From Parapristionchus giblindavisi (taxonomy: Eukaryota; Nematoda; Chromadorea; Rhabditida; Diplogasteridae): a DNA stretch of 64,000 nucleotides. This document shows, piece after piece, positions 25,501 to 36,023 of this stretch. A model generated the notes under the pieces. The model saw nothing but the letters and a program-made list of their open reading frames with translations, was not told the origin of the DNA and did not search any database. Within the stretch, counting starts at the first letter, position 1; each line of letters starts with the position of its first letter. The stretch is from positions 919,501 to 983,500 of the forward strand of contig CALSFV010000203.1 of NCBI GenBank assembly GCA_943737045.1, read 5' to 3'. The translations under genes and the position numbers were made by a program.

Positions 25501-27328
25501 AAGAAAAACTATGAAAGAGTCGACGATTGTAGTGTAGAAGATCAAGCATATAAAATATGGATTTGTTATCTTATGATCACCAATAGAATCTCCGCCCGGT
25601 TCCTTCCCCTTTTATCCCGTCGTCAATTAGCAATACTCGGTGCCTTATCCTCTGTCCAAGGCAAGTATATCAATATCTATGACACTCTTGATCCTCCCGA
25701 TTCAGTCAGTGCTTTCGTTAAGAAGTGTCTGCAGTCCCCTCAGTTCAAGAAGATCCCCGTGAATATTTACCCCTTCAAAGTCAATCTACTGCGTGTCATA
25801 TCTAAGTATTCCACAATTCGGTCTATCGCACTCTTCTCGATCGAATGTCATAACCTCGCAGATGTCATATACGAGATGATGCAAGAATTCCCCGCTTCGG
25901 ATATTGATGACATCATCGAATTTGCTCCTAAAATCAGAGAGGGCAGTGCTCAGCACGCGATGATGACCGTAGAGTATATCCCTCGATTACGAGAGATGGT
26001 AGATAAATATTATGGACGTGGCTTCGTTTGGCCCATGGATGGAAATCCTATCAATGTTTTCAATAGAGCTTATACTTTGCTGAAACATCTGGAGAATTTG
26101 GAAGGTGAAGAAAGAGAAGAACTTGAGAAATGGCACTTGGAGAGTAATGAAATGGAAAGAAGAAGGAAAGATCCAACCTTTGATGATATTGATATGGAGA
26201 AGATGCATTATCTTCAACTGGGATTCACATTCTACGCTCGATCGACAAACAAGAAACAGCTATGGGCGTCAGTCTTCGAACCCAGATTAAACATTTCGTT
26301 CTTCAGAGATTTCGTGGTAATAGTTTTTCCATGCACATTCATTACATGTCTGTCTTCTTTTCTCTATCTGTGAATTTACATCTCTTATCTTGTCTTTATG
26401 TCTTTAAATTTATATCTCCTTTCCTGTTTCGTGTAGTATTTTTCCAACTCAATGTTGCATATTACAGGACATGAACAATTGTGCACCGAGAGGACGCGTA
26501 TCCGGTCCCAGACGAAGAAGTGGATCAGTTCCAGTGAAAGGAAGCAGATCGACGAGTAAGTCGAATTAATAATCGGATTCAGTAACAATTACGGAAAATA
26601 TTCATTCGTTTCCTATGCAACTTATAACCTATTCTACCAATAGAATCACGTCCAATCGCTTAACTATATTTGATTTCTTCAGATTCCATCGACGAATCGT
26701 CGCCGCATCGCAGAATCCGTCAGAGCGTGTGCTGGCCGATATATCAGCCCGAATGGCCAACCTCTACGTCAAATCTGAAGAGCAACTCGAAGGTATGTCA
26801 TGCTAACTTTGGCAAAGAATTAACTAGCAATTATATTGTAAAATTATATTGTACAAAAATTTATCAACTTAAAGTTTGCGTCTGCTCATGAAGAAAAGGT
26901 ACTCATTGAATATTTCAGGCACCCAATGCTAAGCCCATCATCGATATCTACGATCCTTCTGTACACAATCCGTATTTTCGATATGAGCGAGGTGTAGACG
27001 ATTGGCTAATCAACGTTGATTGGGAATCTATTGCTCTCATGAAACACTCGGCGAACACTGGTGTAAGGAACTGACTTACTTTGTTTACCATTTACTTTAT
27101 GCTACCATGGCAAAAGATACTTTTTTCCAGATTTTAATTCCTCGTAAATATGTCGTAGATGATTCTTCTATTTCTGTTGCTCCTCCTCCTTCTGCTTCTT
27201 CATCTTCCAGACGTCGTCGTGGACGTCGGAGAGATCCTCCTCGTGATACAAGTGGAGATTATCTTGATATCAACCCTTATTCCCCTAGTATTGATAATAA
27301 TGAGTTTTTGAGTCCATACGGTAGTTAA
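16595..27328 (+). CDS. ada-2: ADA2-type transcriptional adaptor, strongly enlarged
   Basis: ADA2 joins GCN5 and ADA3 in the histone acetyltransferase module of SAGA/ATAC complexes in the nucleus. ATG at 16595 opens a ZZ-type zinc finger (CVFC, CDCKAEIC, CFECGSEGGKHKRGHGY) followed directly by a SANT domain (WKFTEERQLLDTIQHFKLGNW, then KEEYIEYFQRFFISSTIGQ). The conserved ADA2 domain appears at 21.7-22.6 kb (LREAMEHVPFDELDVGLHY, ELGYNRERDEYEE, VQRYLRVLQERRAIRHM). Between them sit about 3.5 kb of exons with Glu/Asp-rich and Ser/Arg-rich sequence, including the octapeptide SDATIPAR twice. After a short Arg-rich exon ending at 22920, phase joins the gene to the 3.2-kb frame at 23109-26373 and four further exons ending in a stop at 27328. 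Usual ADA2 proteins are about 400-550 residues and often end in a SWIRM domain, which I do not find. The downstream part could be a separate gene. Confidence 0.8.
17451..18068. mobile_element. 618-bp TA-flanked GC-rich palindromic element in ada-2 intron
   Basis: TA duplications flank the ends CAGTCCCGCACGTTCGCGCT and ...GCGAACGTGCGGGACTG. Inside are several inverted and direct copies of a roughly 100-bp unit containing ATTCATCGATGCGGCATGAT and GGCCGCGGGGGGCCGC, so the whole can fold into nested hairpins. GC content is far above the surrounding AT-rich intron. It has no transposase; its ends and TA target suggest a Tc1/mariner-mobilised MITE that has undergone internal duplication. Confidence 0.85.
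23109..26373 (+). other. Very large acidic exon downstream of the ADA2 domain
   Basis: A single open frame of over 1,080 codons, part of the ada-2 model above or possibly of a neighbouring gene. In order it shows a hydrophobic and unconvincing start, a Pro/Ser-rich part, an acidic stretch, a segment SRLEEALKLSL fitting the ubiquitin-interacting-motif pattern (about 24120), a Lys/Glu-rich middle, a long Glu/Asp tract (about 24930-25090), and a better-ordered C-terminal part of about 300 residues (KLCHVCAFIASLFLWKKNYE to LGFTFYARSTNKKQLWASV). I do not recognise that C-terminal part. The following exons encode the Trp-rich segment RYERGVDDWLINVDWES and a Ser/Arg-rich end. Confidence 0.55.
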
Positions 27329-29328
27329 TTTACTACTGTCTTCATCCGTTTTTCTTGTTACTATATGATGGTTTTGTCATTACTATTTACTCTTTGCTTA
27401 ATTCCCTTATTATATTGTACAAAACACTATTTCTCCTTGTATTTCTCCATGATCTCATTTTGCATGATAATAATGATCACAAATCACTCCTCCGCTTGCT
27501 AGTGGATATATAATAATTAATATTTATTTTGCCCATAACCTTTTCTAAATCTCTCACATAAATTATTCCATTGATGAGTTTTCGTTGTGTTGTCATTAAT
27601 AGTACTGGTTAATTGCAATCAACAATGTATTATATGAAACCAGATCAAAGTATAGATCTCATTCTCTCTTGTATTAGCGTTATTAGATACACTGTGAACG
27701 GGAGTCTCTATAATTACAGTTATATTCCCTGCAATTAAAGTGATCTCTTTTTGATGTCCTTCATTTCTTAGTTTCTGGTCGAATGGAACAGAAATAGTTA
27801 AGAGAATATAAAGAGGATCTAAGGACCAAATACTAAGCGAGAGAGAGAGAGAAAGAGCTGTAACTCTTCATCCATCTAGAATATGTACCTTGATCCTGTC
27901 CTCAATTCCAAGCCTTTTCTCTTCTTTGATTGCCCTTTAATTGAGCTGCGAGCCTTTCCTATATCCACCTTTGAACAATTCTAAACAAATGACGAATGAA
28001 TGATTGCCACCCAAGACCGGTTGAACTTGAAGTCTTGAGATGTAGAAAGCAATAGAAGCACTTGGGGGGGGGATCATATATACTTTAAAAAGAGATTTAA
28101 ACCAAGACAATACATCATAGTGTATCCTGACAGAATGTACATGAATGGAAATTGAGAGAGCTTGTTTTCATACAACAAAACACTTGAACATGGTTTATAA
28201 AGTAATAATACTCAATTGTGCGGATACGCAATGAATTTTATTATTAATTTTAGTTTTATTTATTATTATTATCAATTAATTTTAGTATTTTAGGACACTC
28301 ACGAGAATTGCAACCCAGGGCAATCCAGCTACTAAGCACCTAATAAATGCTGATAAAGTTGATTCGATATCAACATCAGAAAGAAAATGGTTGAATACAT
28401 AATTTACATTGCCACACCGTGATAGCATAAGAATAGCATCGAAAAATTAAGTTACTAAGAAGAACTATTGATAATTGATTTAATTGAATCAGTAAACTAT
28501 TTAGGATTAGGGTATATAATCAAGCTATTATGGAGAGCATTCCAATAAAAATGAGTTCAATGGTATTTGCATTTTGCTCTTTGCACTCATTGAATTTCCA
28601 CATTACATCTCATTGCAATGATATTTCAATGTTCATTCGTTGGAATGAATGATCTCAAGTTGCTATCAGAGCTCATTAAATTCCTCTGCAAGATATCCAA
28701 TTAATCCTTGTAATCTCCCTCATTTTTATGATCCTTTTTTAATCATATCTTCTTAAATGGATGATCTTCTCTTCAGTACAGGGCGTGTTCCATCCAATTA
28801 ATGTGCCACACATGAATGTTAAAGGGAAAAAATAATGGATTTCATCAGATATTCTCTCACTCCTCCTTTTCCTCTGATCCACTCTTTGTCTCTTCTACAC
28901 ACTTCGCTCTCTAGTATCAATGCTCTTTCTTTACCGCTCTCACCATACTTTCTTTATCTTTTTGATGGACCAGGGCAAAAAACGGTTATTGGACCACTCA
29001 AGTCTTCCTTTCATATAAAAGACGTGAGGAATAGTGGGAGGAGTATGAAATCGGTGGAGAAAGAGACTCTTTTGTGTGAGAGGGATCGGAAAGAGTGGGA
29101 TCGGACTAGAGAGAGATAGAGTTCTTTGCCCTACAGTAACAACTGGGATCCTCTATCCCCTTCTTAATCTGATTGCATCCCTTCTCTTCATGCTCTTTTC
29201 CCTTCATTTGAGTCTTTAATCCAACAGAATCTCTCTCAATCTCTTTTCCCTTTCTCAGTCTTTCATTGTACACTTTCCATTACTTGTCTTCTTTCACTTT
29301 CTACCATTGCCAATCATCTTCAGATTGA
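27329..29328. other. Intergenic between ada-2 and warthog gene
   Basis: No supported gene. AT-rich, with a short GA microsatellite at about 27838-27852 and a G run near 28064. A 94-codon open frame (28835-29119) has CT/GA-rich composition and no recognisable features. The sequence ATCTTCAG six bases before the warthog ATG fits a splice-leader trans-splice acceptor. Confidence 0.5.
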
Positions 29329-32300
29329 ATGACAAAGGTCCTTTTGGTATCGTTCCTCTTGATTGGAACAGTCCATTCTATCTCGGAGACGATAGATAGA
29401 GACGGAGAATCGTGTGGATCCGATTCGATTCCTTATCGAATTGAAGTTGATCAGACAGGAAAACCAGGTATGCTTTTCATTAATTAATATATATTTTCAT
29501 CATAGTCATTGTATTGTTTATCTAATTTTGTTCCCTTCAGATCTTTACTGTGACATTCCTGTTTGTTTCGGCGATACGTCCGATTCAAACGAACGACGAA
29601 AACGCAGTGCCAAATCAGATGGAGCAAAGGAACTTCCGGTCAGTATTGATGACATTTAGCCCAATATTGTTGGTTGAAAAAAGTAGTCACCGACTCGTTG
29701 TGGAATGGATCATACTATAACTATAATTGATGAGAGTCCGCTTTAATAGTAGTAGTAGAGATAGATAGAAGCGAAAAAAGTTTGGGGCCATCCTAGCTGT
29801 AAACGAAGATGAAACTACACTGCACAATTTGACTAGATCTTGTTCAGATGCCGGATTTTAATTGTTAACAAATGTCAAGTATTTAGATCTGCTCCCATGA
29901 ACTACTAGAGACAGTGTGTGAGAACGAAAACGAATGGACATCAGGACTGAAGGAAATCAATAATGGAACACATCGAACGTAGGCACATCTTGATCACACT
30001 TACATTAATCAATACTCATTCAGACTGAAGACCGAGTGTTGTACCTACGAAGGAATGAGTGGAGCACGCGAATTGAAGACTGTTCTACTCGAGGCTGGCG
30101 ATACTTTTGAAGGAGGACCTGTTAGAGTGAGTATAACTGGCAAGAATGTACAGTTTGTATAATATGTAATCGTTATCTGTTATAGATTCATGGTCGCGAC
30201 AAGGCTTATGATCTTATCAAGGAAGTACGAAAGACAGTCAGTGCCGAAAATCGGTAATCATTTCTTCGTTTATCATTTTTCAATGTTAACAACTCAGTGT
30301 CCAATACGTCATCTCCATCTATCGTATGCCTTGTTCTCTACCTGAGGATGATCTCGCTCCCTTTTCTCGTGCCGGCTTCGCTCGAGTAAAGAGAAGAATG
30401 AATCACCGAAGAGGAATGCTCTATGATGATCTATACGACCTGTAAGTTTCCATATATCTTTTCTATCCGTCTCTCTCTGAGAAAATGCGGAAGTTCTAAT
30501 AATAACCACATATGTCCTTACGCTATAGACCACTTATAACACCCCCATCAACACCTTGCAAACTAGAAAAGATGAGAAAGACTGGAAATGTGCTACATTT
30601 CGACGATGATCAGTTACAAACACGTTAATCAATAATCGAATTGAGAATTTGACAAAACATAAATTAGAGATGATAATGTCTTATCTTCCATCTTCACCTA
30701 TAGGCCTCGACAGAAGTTGTACGACGACTATGATCTCCCTCCAAGAATGATGAGACGTATGGCGCGTAGACGAATGATGAGGTACAGATCTTTTTTTTCC
30801 TCAAACGACGACGAAACAAAAGAAAAGCAGCGAAAACTCTCCTCATTTCGTGCATACTCTGACATATTTTTCTTTTATTTTTATGCTTGACCACCACAGT
30901 GATATATTTCGTAAATTAAATTTCAGACGTCGTCCAGTTCAAGACGAGTACTATGACTACGACATGGATTATATGCCTGTGAGACAAATGTCGAGAAAGA
31001 ATAGGTTAGTTTGGTTGCCACAATAATATTTATCGTTTCATGCTAAAACTATGGTGAAAAATAAAGAAAAACGTAGCGAATAAAGAATTAAAACTATTTC
31101 GTGGGACTACATATGACGTAATATTACAATAATATAATAATAATATTAATAATAATAATAATAATAGTAATAATAATAATAATGATGTAATATTGTTATA
31201 GTGGTCGTCAAGCCGCAGCTGCTCCGGTAGCACTCGCATTGGATGATAGACTATGGCCTGTTAACTATGATGCTTCACAAAAGAACTACGTCCAAACTCT
31301 GCCATCCTATGTTTGTTCATAATTATAGCCAACTTTAACGTTATCGTATTTAGCCTCCTGGTCTCATGTCAGTCAACGGAGGACAACCACTGAATGAACT
31401 CCCTGCAACCAACGAAGCTCAGCCTCTTGCACTTCCACCCACCCAAGAAACCCCTATGGTATAAAAATACAGTAGCTTTTACATATAATGAAAATTATTG
31501 GCAAAATAATGTTTGCAATGAAGAAGTAAATTCAAGACGAAGGATTGTGAAAACGTAGATATTCTGTCACTAACAAGTGGCCCTATAATGCAATGATTGC
31601 TTGCAGACCTTCGAATCACTTCAACCACTCCCATCTGCACCATCTTCAGCAGTTCTCAGTAACTATCCCACTGGTCCTCTTCCTCCTGTTCCTACCTATG
31701 AGATTTCTCCTCCATCTCCTCCTGTCAACAATGACGGATACGCTCAATCTCCTTATTACGCGTCCCCTCCTCCTCGTGTCTTCAACTCTCAGCCTATGGA
31801 GCATGGTCATCATGAGTACAATTACAATCCATATCAAGGAAGAGGAGGACCTCCAACCAATCAGGGCCCTCCCTTCCAACAAGTCTACCAGGGACAACCT
31901 GTGAGTTGTTAATTTCATCATTTGTTCAAATCCTCTATGAATTCGATTAATGTGGTATTCATGTTGAAGGGAGGACTCAACGGTCTGTTTGGAGATATGC
32001 AATGCTTCTCGGGTGACATGGAAGTGGAAACATCAATGGGTACGAAGAAAATGAGGGATCTCAAGACTGGTGATGAAGTATTAAGCATCGAGGAGAATAT
32101 GGTGAGTGACCTTATCCGGTGAGCTGAATCATGAATAATGGATGCCGCTTTTCAGATCTCCTTCTCTCCTATCATTATGTTCCTCCATCGAGATGAATCG
32201 CAAAGAGCACAGTTCAATATCATCACAACGGTACACATATCCCAAAATGAAACAAATGTGGAATTGCCCTAATTTCAGTCAACCGGAGAAGTGATCAAAC

Positions 32301-32777
32301 TAACAGATGAACATCTCATTTATGTCACTGATTGTGATCCTAACAGTCCTCTTGAGCCCATTCGAGCTAAGGATGTCCGTGTTGGGCATTGTTTAACATC
32401 CGTCATTCCTCCATCAAAGTCTTCCCTTCGTATTTCAATCGTCACCAATGTCACCAAGGTACCAATTATAAGCCACCAATTGCATTCGTGTACCATATTG
32501 TCGCCCATTCCAGATGCATGAAGATGGTATCTATGCCCCACTAACGTCCACGGGTGACATCATCGTCAATGATGTTCTATCATCATGTCATTCCAATCTT
32601 GCCGTGAAGACGCTACAACAGTCCTTCTTCTCGATCTATCGTTCCGTCTCCTCCACCCTAGCCCACATTGTGCCCTCATCATTCATCCCTACAACAGATC
32701 ATCATGACATTCCATTCGGTGTTTCGTATCTTTCGACGGCTCTCGACCTTTTCGTACCCAAAGCCATCTTTGTTTAA
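29329..32777 (+). CDS. Warthog (hedgehog-related) secreted protein with Hint domain
   Basis: Nematode warthog proteins pair an N-terminal Wart domain with a C-terminal Hint domain that self-cleaves, as in Hedgehog. Exon 1 (29329-29467) encodes a signal peptide (KVLLVSFLLIGTVHS) and the Wart start CGSDSIPYRIEVDQTGKP; exon 2 (29541-29638) continues LYCDIPVCFGD. The next exons give TECCTYEGMSGARELKTVLL and a basic Arg-rich, then Pro/Gln/Tyr-rich linker (31.3-31.9 kb). The Hint part starts at the autoprocessing Cys in GDMQCFSGDMEVET, continues KMRDLKTGDEVLSIEE, and has the catalytic Thr/His motif LTDEHLIYV (about 32300). It ends VSYLSTALDLFVPKAIFV then stop. Two junctions are weak: the exon 3 acceptor (30023 or 30030; only 30030 keeps frame), and the exon near 30530-30610, which keeps frame only with unusual splice sites. 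The wrt number cannot be assigned by eye. Confidence 0.88.
30790..30895. repeat. About 100-bp palindromic dispersed repeat, diverged copy 3
   Basis: Intronic in the warthog gene. Contains AAAAGAAAAGCAGCGAAAAC and CTCTCCTCATTTCGTGCATA, matching the arrangement of copies at 5464 and 37437, though the ends are less clear. Confidence 0.4.
31134..31190. repeat. TAA trinucleotide microsatellite
   Basis: An imperfect run of AAT/TAA units just upstream of the exon starting near 31201 in the warthog gene. Confidence 0.85.
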
Positions 32778-33413
32778 CTAATCCACATCTCTTTCCTTCT
32801 CCTTCCATCATCTAAGGATATGTATGGCCTTCTTGTCTCCTGTCGACACCGCCCACAACTTGGGTAATTACACTTGGATAGTCTTCGCATCAATTTCAAC
32901 ATGAGATACATCGTAATACTAGGTCCTTCCTAATTTATTCACACTCCTTTGCCTTCCCCTCGCCCATCATTTTACCCTCCCCTTCTTCTTCCTCATAAGG
33001 GTCCACATTCCTCTGCTGTGCATTTCAATCCATTTCATCTGAATACATCGTCTCTTGGTCATATAATAATCCGTTTCAATTAGGTGACGGTGACATTTTC
33101 ATCTTCTTCTTCATATTTCGATAGTACTCTCCCTATACGGAATCATTTGTTTTGTCCCATTGACTCATTTCATCTAGTATAACTAATCATATTCATATTC
33201 TGGTATACGATATTGTCCCTCCTCCCCATTGTCTTCATAATACATCATCATCATTCCAACCAATCATTCCACCATATTCTTCTGTCGTCGTCTTTCGTTT
33301 TCCTCTTCTCATATGTTCCGTGACTTTATTCGAGGGTTTTGCTGTTGAATCGTGATAAATGGTTGAGATGATCCTCTCCAGGTAATACATTCACTATACA
33401 CACACATCCACAC
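32778..33413. other. Intergenic, warthog 3' flank and peptide-gene promoter
   Basis: CT-rich, no recognisable gene. Probably the warthog 3' UTR followed by the promoter of the short secreted peptide gene at 33414. Confidence 0.5.
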
Positions 33414-33772
33414 ATGCACACTTTATTGATAATCGTGCTGGTCATTGGATTAAGTGGATTCGTCAGATCCTATCCAGGATATATTTATGTAGAGGAACCC
33501 AAATTCGACGATATCGAAAGTATGAACTCGACCATTTTATCGTTGTTCGCTAGTCAAATGAGTAGATTCAGAACGATTTGAATTGCGACCGTCATCGACG
33601 AAGAAGAATGTCGGCCCTTCGATTAATGGACACATGCTGAAACAGCCCCTTTTAAGGTACACCTTCCCTTTCGAAAGAACAATCAATCCCATATCAATGA
33701 TTAATCTGTTCCAGATTCGATATCCTTTGGAGAAAGTTCGCACCAGCAAAGCGACTGGCGGAGTTGGTTTGA
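33414..33772 (+). CDS. Short secreted precursor with dibasic sites (neuropeptide-like candidate)
   Basis: Three exons join perfectly in phase: 33414-33519, 33572-33656 and 33715-33772 (106+85+58 nt, 82 residues), with GTATGA/CAG and GTACAC/CAG borders and introns of 52 and 58 bp. The product begins with a signal peptide (MHTLLIIVLVIGLSGFVRS). After it come segments separated by dibasic or basic pairs: YPGYIYVEEPKFDDIE, KR, FELRPSST, KK, NVGPSINGHMLKQPLLRFD, then RK and KR before LAELV. No Gly precedes any dibasic site, so no amidated peptide is predicted, which is atypical. There are no Cys in the mature part. I do not recognise the family. Without the first intron the frame ends early at FRTI. 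Confidence 0.62.
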
Positions 33773-34260
33773 GCCCGTTTCACCCGTTCTTTATCTCAAT
33801 TAATCGGTAATAATTATCAGCCATCTCCCGCATTGTAATTGTATTATAGGTCTTCATCATATTTATTTTCTCTGCCCAAACCTAAACTCTCTCCAAGATG
33901 TATAATAAGATAAACCATTGTGCATTTGTTATCAATCTCTTGTGTATTCTGAATGAAAGCTTTTTATTCGACCCTAACTATTGAGAAAAGAAGAAACCAA
34001 CAAGTTTTGATTGTGAAACAATAATAAGTGGTTATTCAATCATCGAACTACGAAATTGTGAAAAAAAAACGGACAAATAATCAAATATCTCGTTATGTAC
34101 AACATAATGGTTGAGAAGTGTGTATTCCCGTTTTGGTTAGCCTCGTTCAAGAATTGTGAATGAGATATATAGTTAAAGAAGAATAAAGAATAGGTGAGGG
34201 AGGATGGAGAGTGAGAGAGACAGGGGGTGTGAGGGTGGTGGAAGGGGGAGAAGGTGAACA
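33773..34260. other. Convergent intergenic gap
   Basis: Separates two convergent genes. AT-rich and then GA-rich (34195-34255), with no coding evidence; likely two 3' UTRs. Confidence 0.5.
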
Positions 34261-35048
34261 CTAAACCAGCTCGAAGTATTGTTCCCAAGGTTCCGGTCCC
34301 ATCATGGATTGGTCAACTATGTTATTGAAGTAGAACATTGAACGATAGCATGAGATGGGCACGACGACGAAGCAGACGGCCATCACCAATTGTGTAGCCA
34401 TGAAAGCGAGATCAGCGGCCTGTCAAAAGGGAGAATGAAGATCACAACGGGAGATTAACCAGGCTATTTGGGTCACTCTAGCTATTCCAGAGGCTTTTCC
34501 CACAAAAAGCTTTCACTGGACCAGAGCTAAAAAATAGTATCATCATAGGATGACTAGGAATGAATGAATCTGGAAGTCGAATGATTCATACTTACCTTCA
34601 TCTGATTACGAAGTCTTCCATCAATGGGAAGTGGTTCCATTACTCTTCGAACGGGACGAGGAACTAAACGTACTTTTAATCGTAATGAAATGGTTGGTAA
34701 TCATTCAATAGAAGTGAAGAGTAACGAGTCAACAAAGGCGTTCATTCATTCGTTCATGACGTCAATGGTTTTATAGAACGTCATGCTCTGCTATAAGTGA
34801 TAGTTGTTGACCAAATCGTTTCTATTTATATGCCTACGTTCTATTCTCACCTGAAGAACGAACTATTGATTTGAATAGTTCATTTTTATTTGATCTTAGA
34901 AGGGCTTACCGATAGTTTGGAAAGAAGAAGAGGGACGAACAATTTCAATAGGTTTCTCAACAATGACTGGCTTCTCTTCGGGTTTCTCTGACTTCTTCTT
35001 AGGTGATTGTTTTCTCTTTGATTCTGCACTTGGACGGCGAGATGACAT
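34261..35048 (-). CDS. Small single-pass membrane protein
   Basis: Three exons give about 121 residues. Exon 1, starting at ATG 35048, encodes a Lys/Ser-rich basic N-terminus (MSSRRPSAESKRKQSPKKKS, then EEKPVIVEKPIEIVRPSSS). A short exon at about 34603-34665 encodes PRPVRRVMEPLPIDGRLRNQ. The last exon encodes one hydrophobic helix (ADLAFMATQLVMAVCFVVVP) followed by a short tail ending WEQYFELV. There is no signal peptide, so a tail-side-anchored membrane protein with a cytoplasmic basic domain is likely. Family not recognised. The phase-compatible splice sites and the composition contrast between domains argue that it is real. Confidence 0.72.
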
Positions 35049-36023
35049 GGTTATCTATGAAAAATACGATCAATTTAACACCATTTGCACGAGTTGCAAA
35101 ACACAAAATTCATCTTAACACCACGCAACTAGACAAGGAAGCTAATGAAAGAGAGAAAGTACATCTTTAAAGTTGTAAAAGAGATAAGAGAGAAGAGACA
35201 GCGAAAGGTTTGTACTTGAGAGGAATAGGAGAGGAAGAGAGTGGACAGGTTAAACTGTATTTGTAGAGATGAAATAAACCTACGTGGCACAAATTGGTGG
35301 ATGATGAAATTGACACTGTGCAGAGATGGACAAAATGGTCGAGAGATGATGGATTGTAATGACAGGATTGATAGTAGAAGAAGAAGGAGAAGAGAAGGTA
35401 ATGAACGAGTCAGCTGAGAAACTAATGAAGAGTATATAGAATGATTGAGTATATTGGCTCCTCCCTCTTCTACTTTCACCCTTCTACAGTATACAGAACA
35501 CCCAAAAGTGTCCTATCGTATATATCGAGAAATGATATCTCTCACCTATGGACGAAACTCCGCTCTACTGGTCAGTTCCAACCCCAGAGAGTCACGACCT
35601 TGACAAACTCAGCTGCCTCTCAACCTTTCTACCATCTTACTCCTCCCCCCTCTCCTTTCAATTCTCTCTCTAATCATAGCACTATCTATTCATTCGTGTA
35701 GCTCTTAATTATAAAAGATGAAAAGTGAAAACTATCGAATAACTCTTGCAAAAGGTCGACTGAGAGAGGTAAAAGTGCATTTATTGTTGGTCAAAATAAA
35801 AACAAACAAAAAAACACGATGATGACTACGGGCAAAGTAGAAAAGATCAAAGTAAGTTTAGTTAAGTGATAGAATAACAATAGCGAAAAGACGAGATTAG
35901 ATCGTAAAGCACCTCAAGGGACAATTATTACCCGTTTCAATCAACTGAAGAGGAGAGTGACTCTATGACAGGATAACTGGTGTCGTTGCTTAATGAGAGA
36001 AATGAAGACAAAGAGAGTCTCAA
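35049..36023. other. Intergenic, no gene seen
   Basis: Contains open frames with CT/GA-rich composition on both strands (35129-35479 minus, 35441-35701 plus) but no splice-supported coding sequence. Probably the promoter of the membrane protein and the 3' UTR of the receptor subunit. Confidence 0.45.

Noticed and set aside
26100..27328. SWIRM domain expected at the end of ADA2
   Set aside because: I searched the translated C-terminal exons by eye for the SWIRM helix pattern and did not find it; the end is Ser/Arg/Pro-rich.
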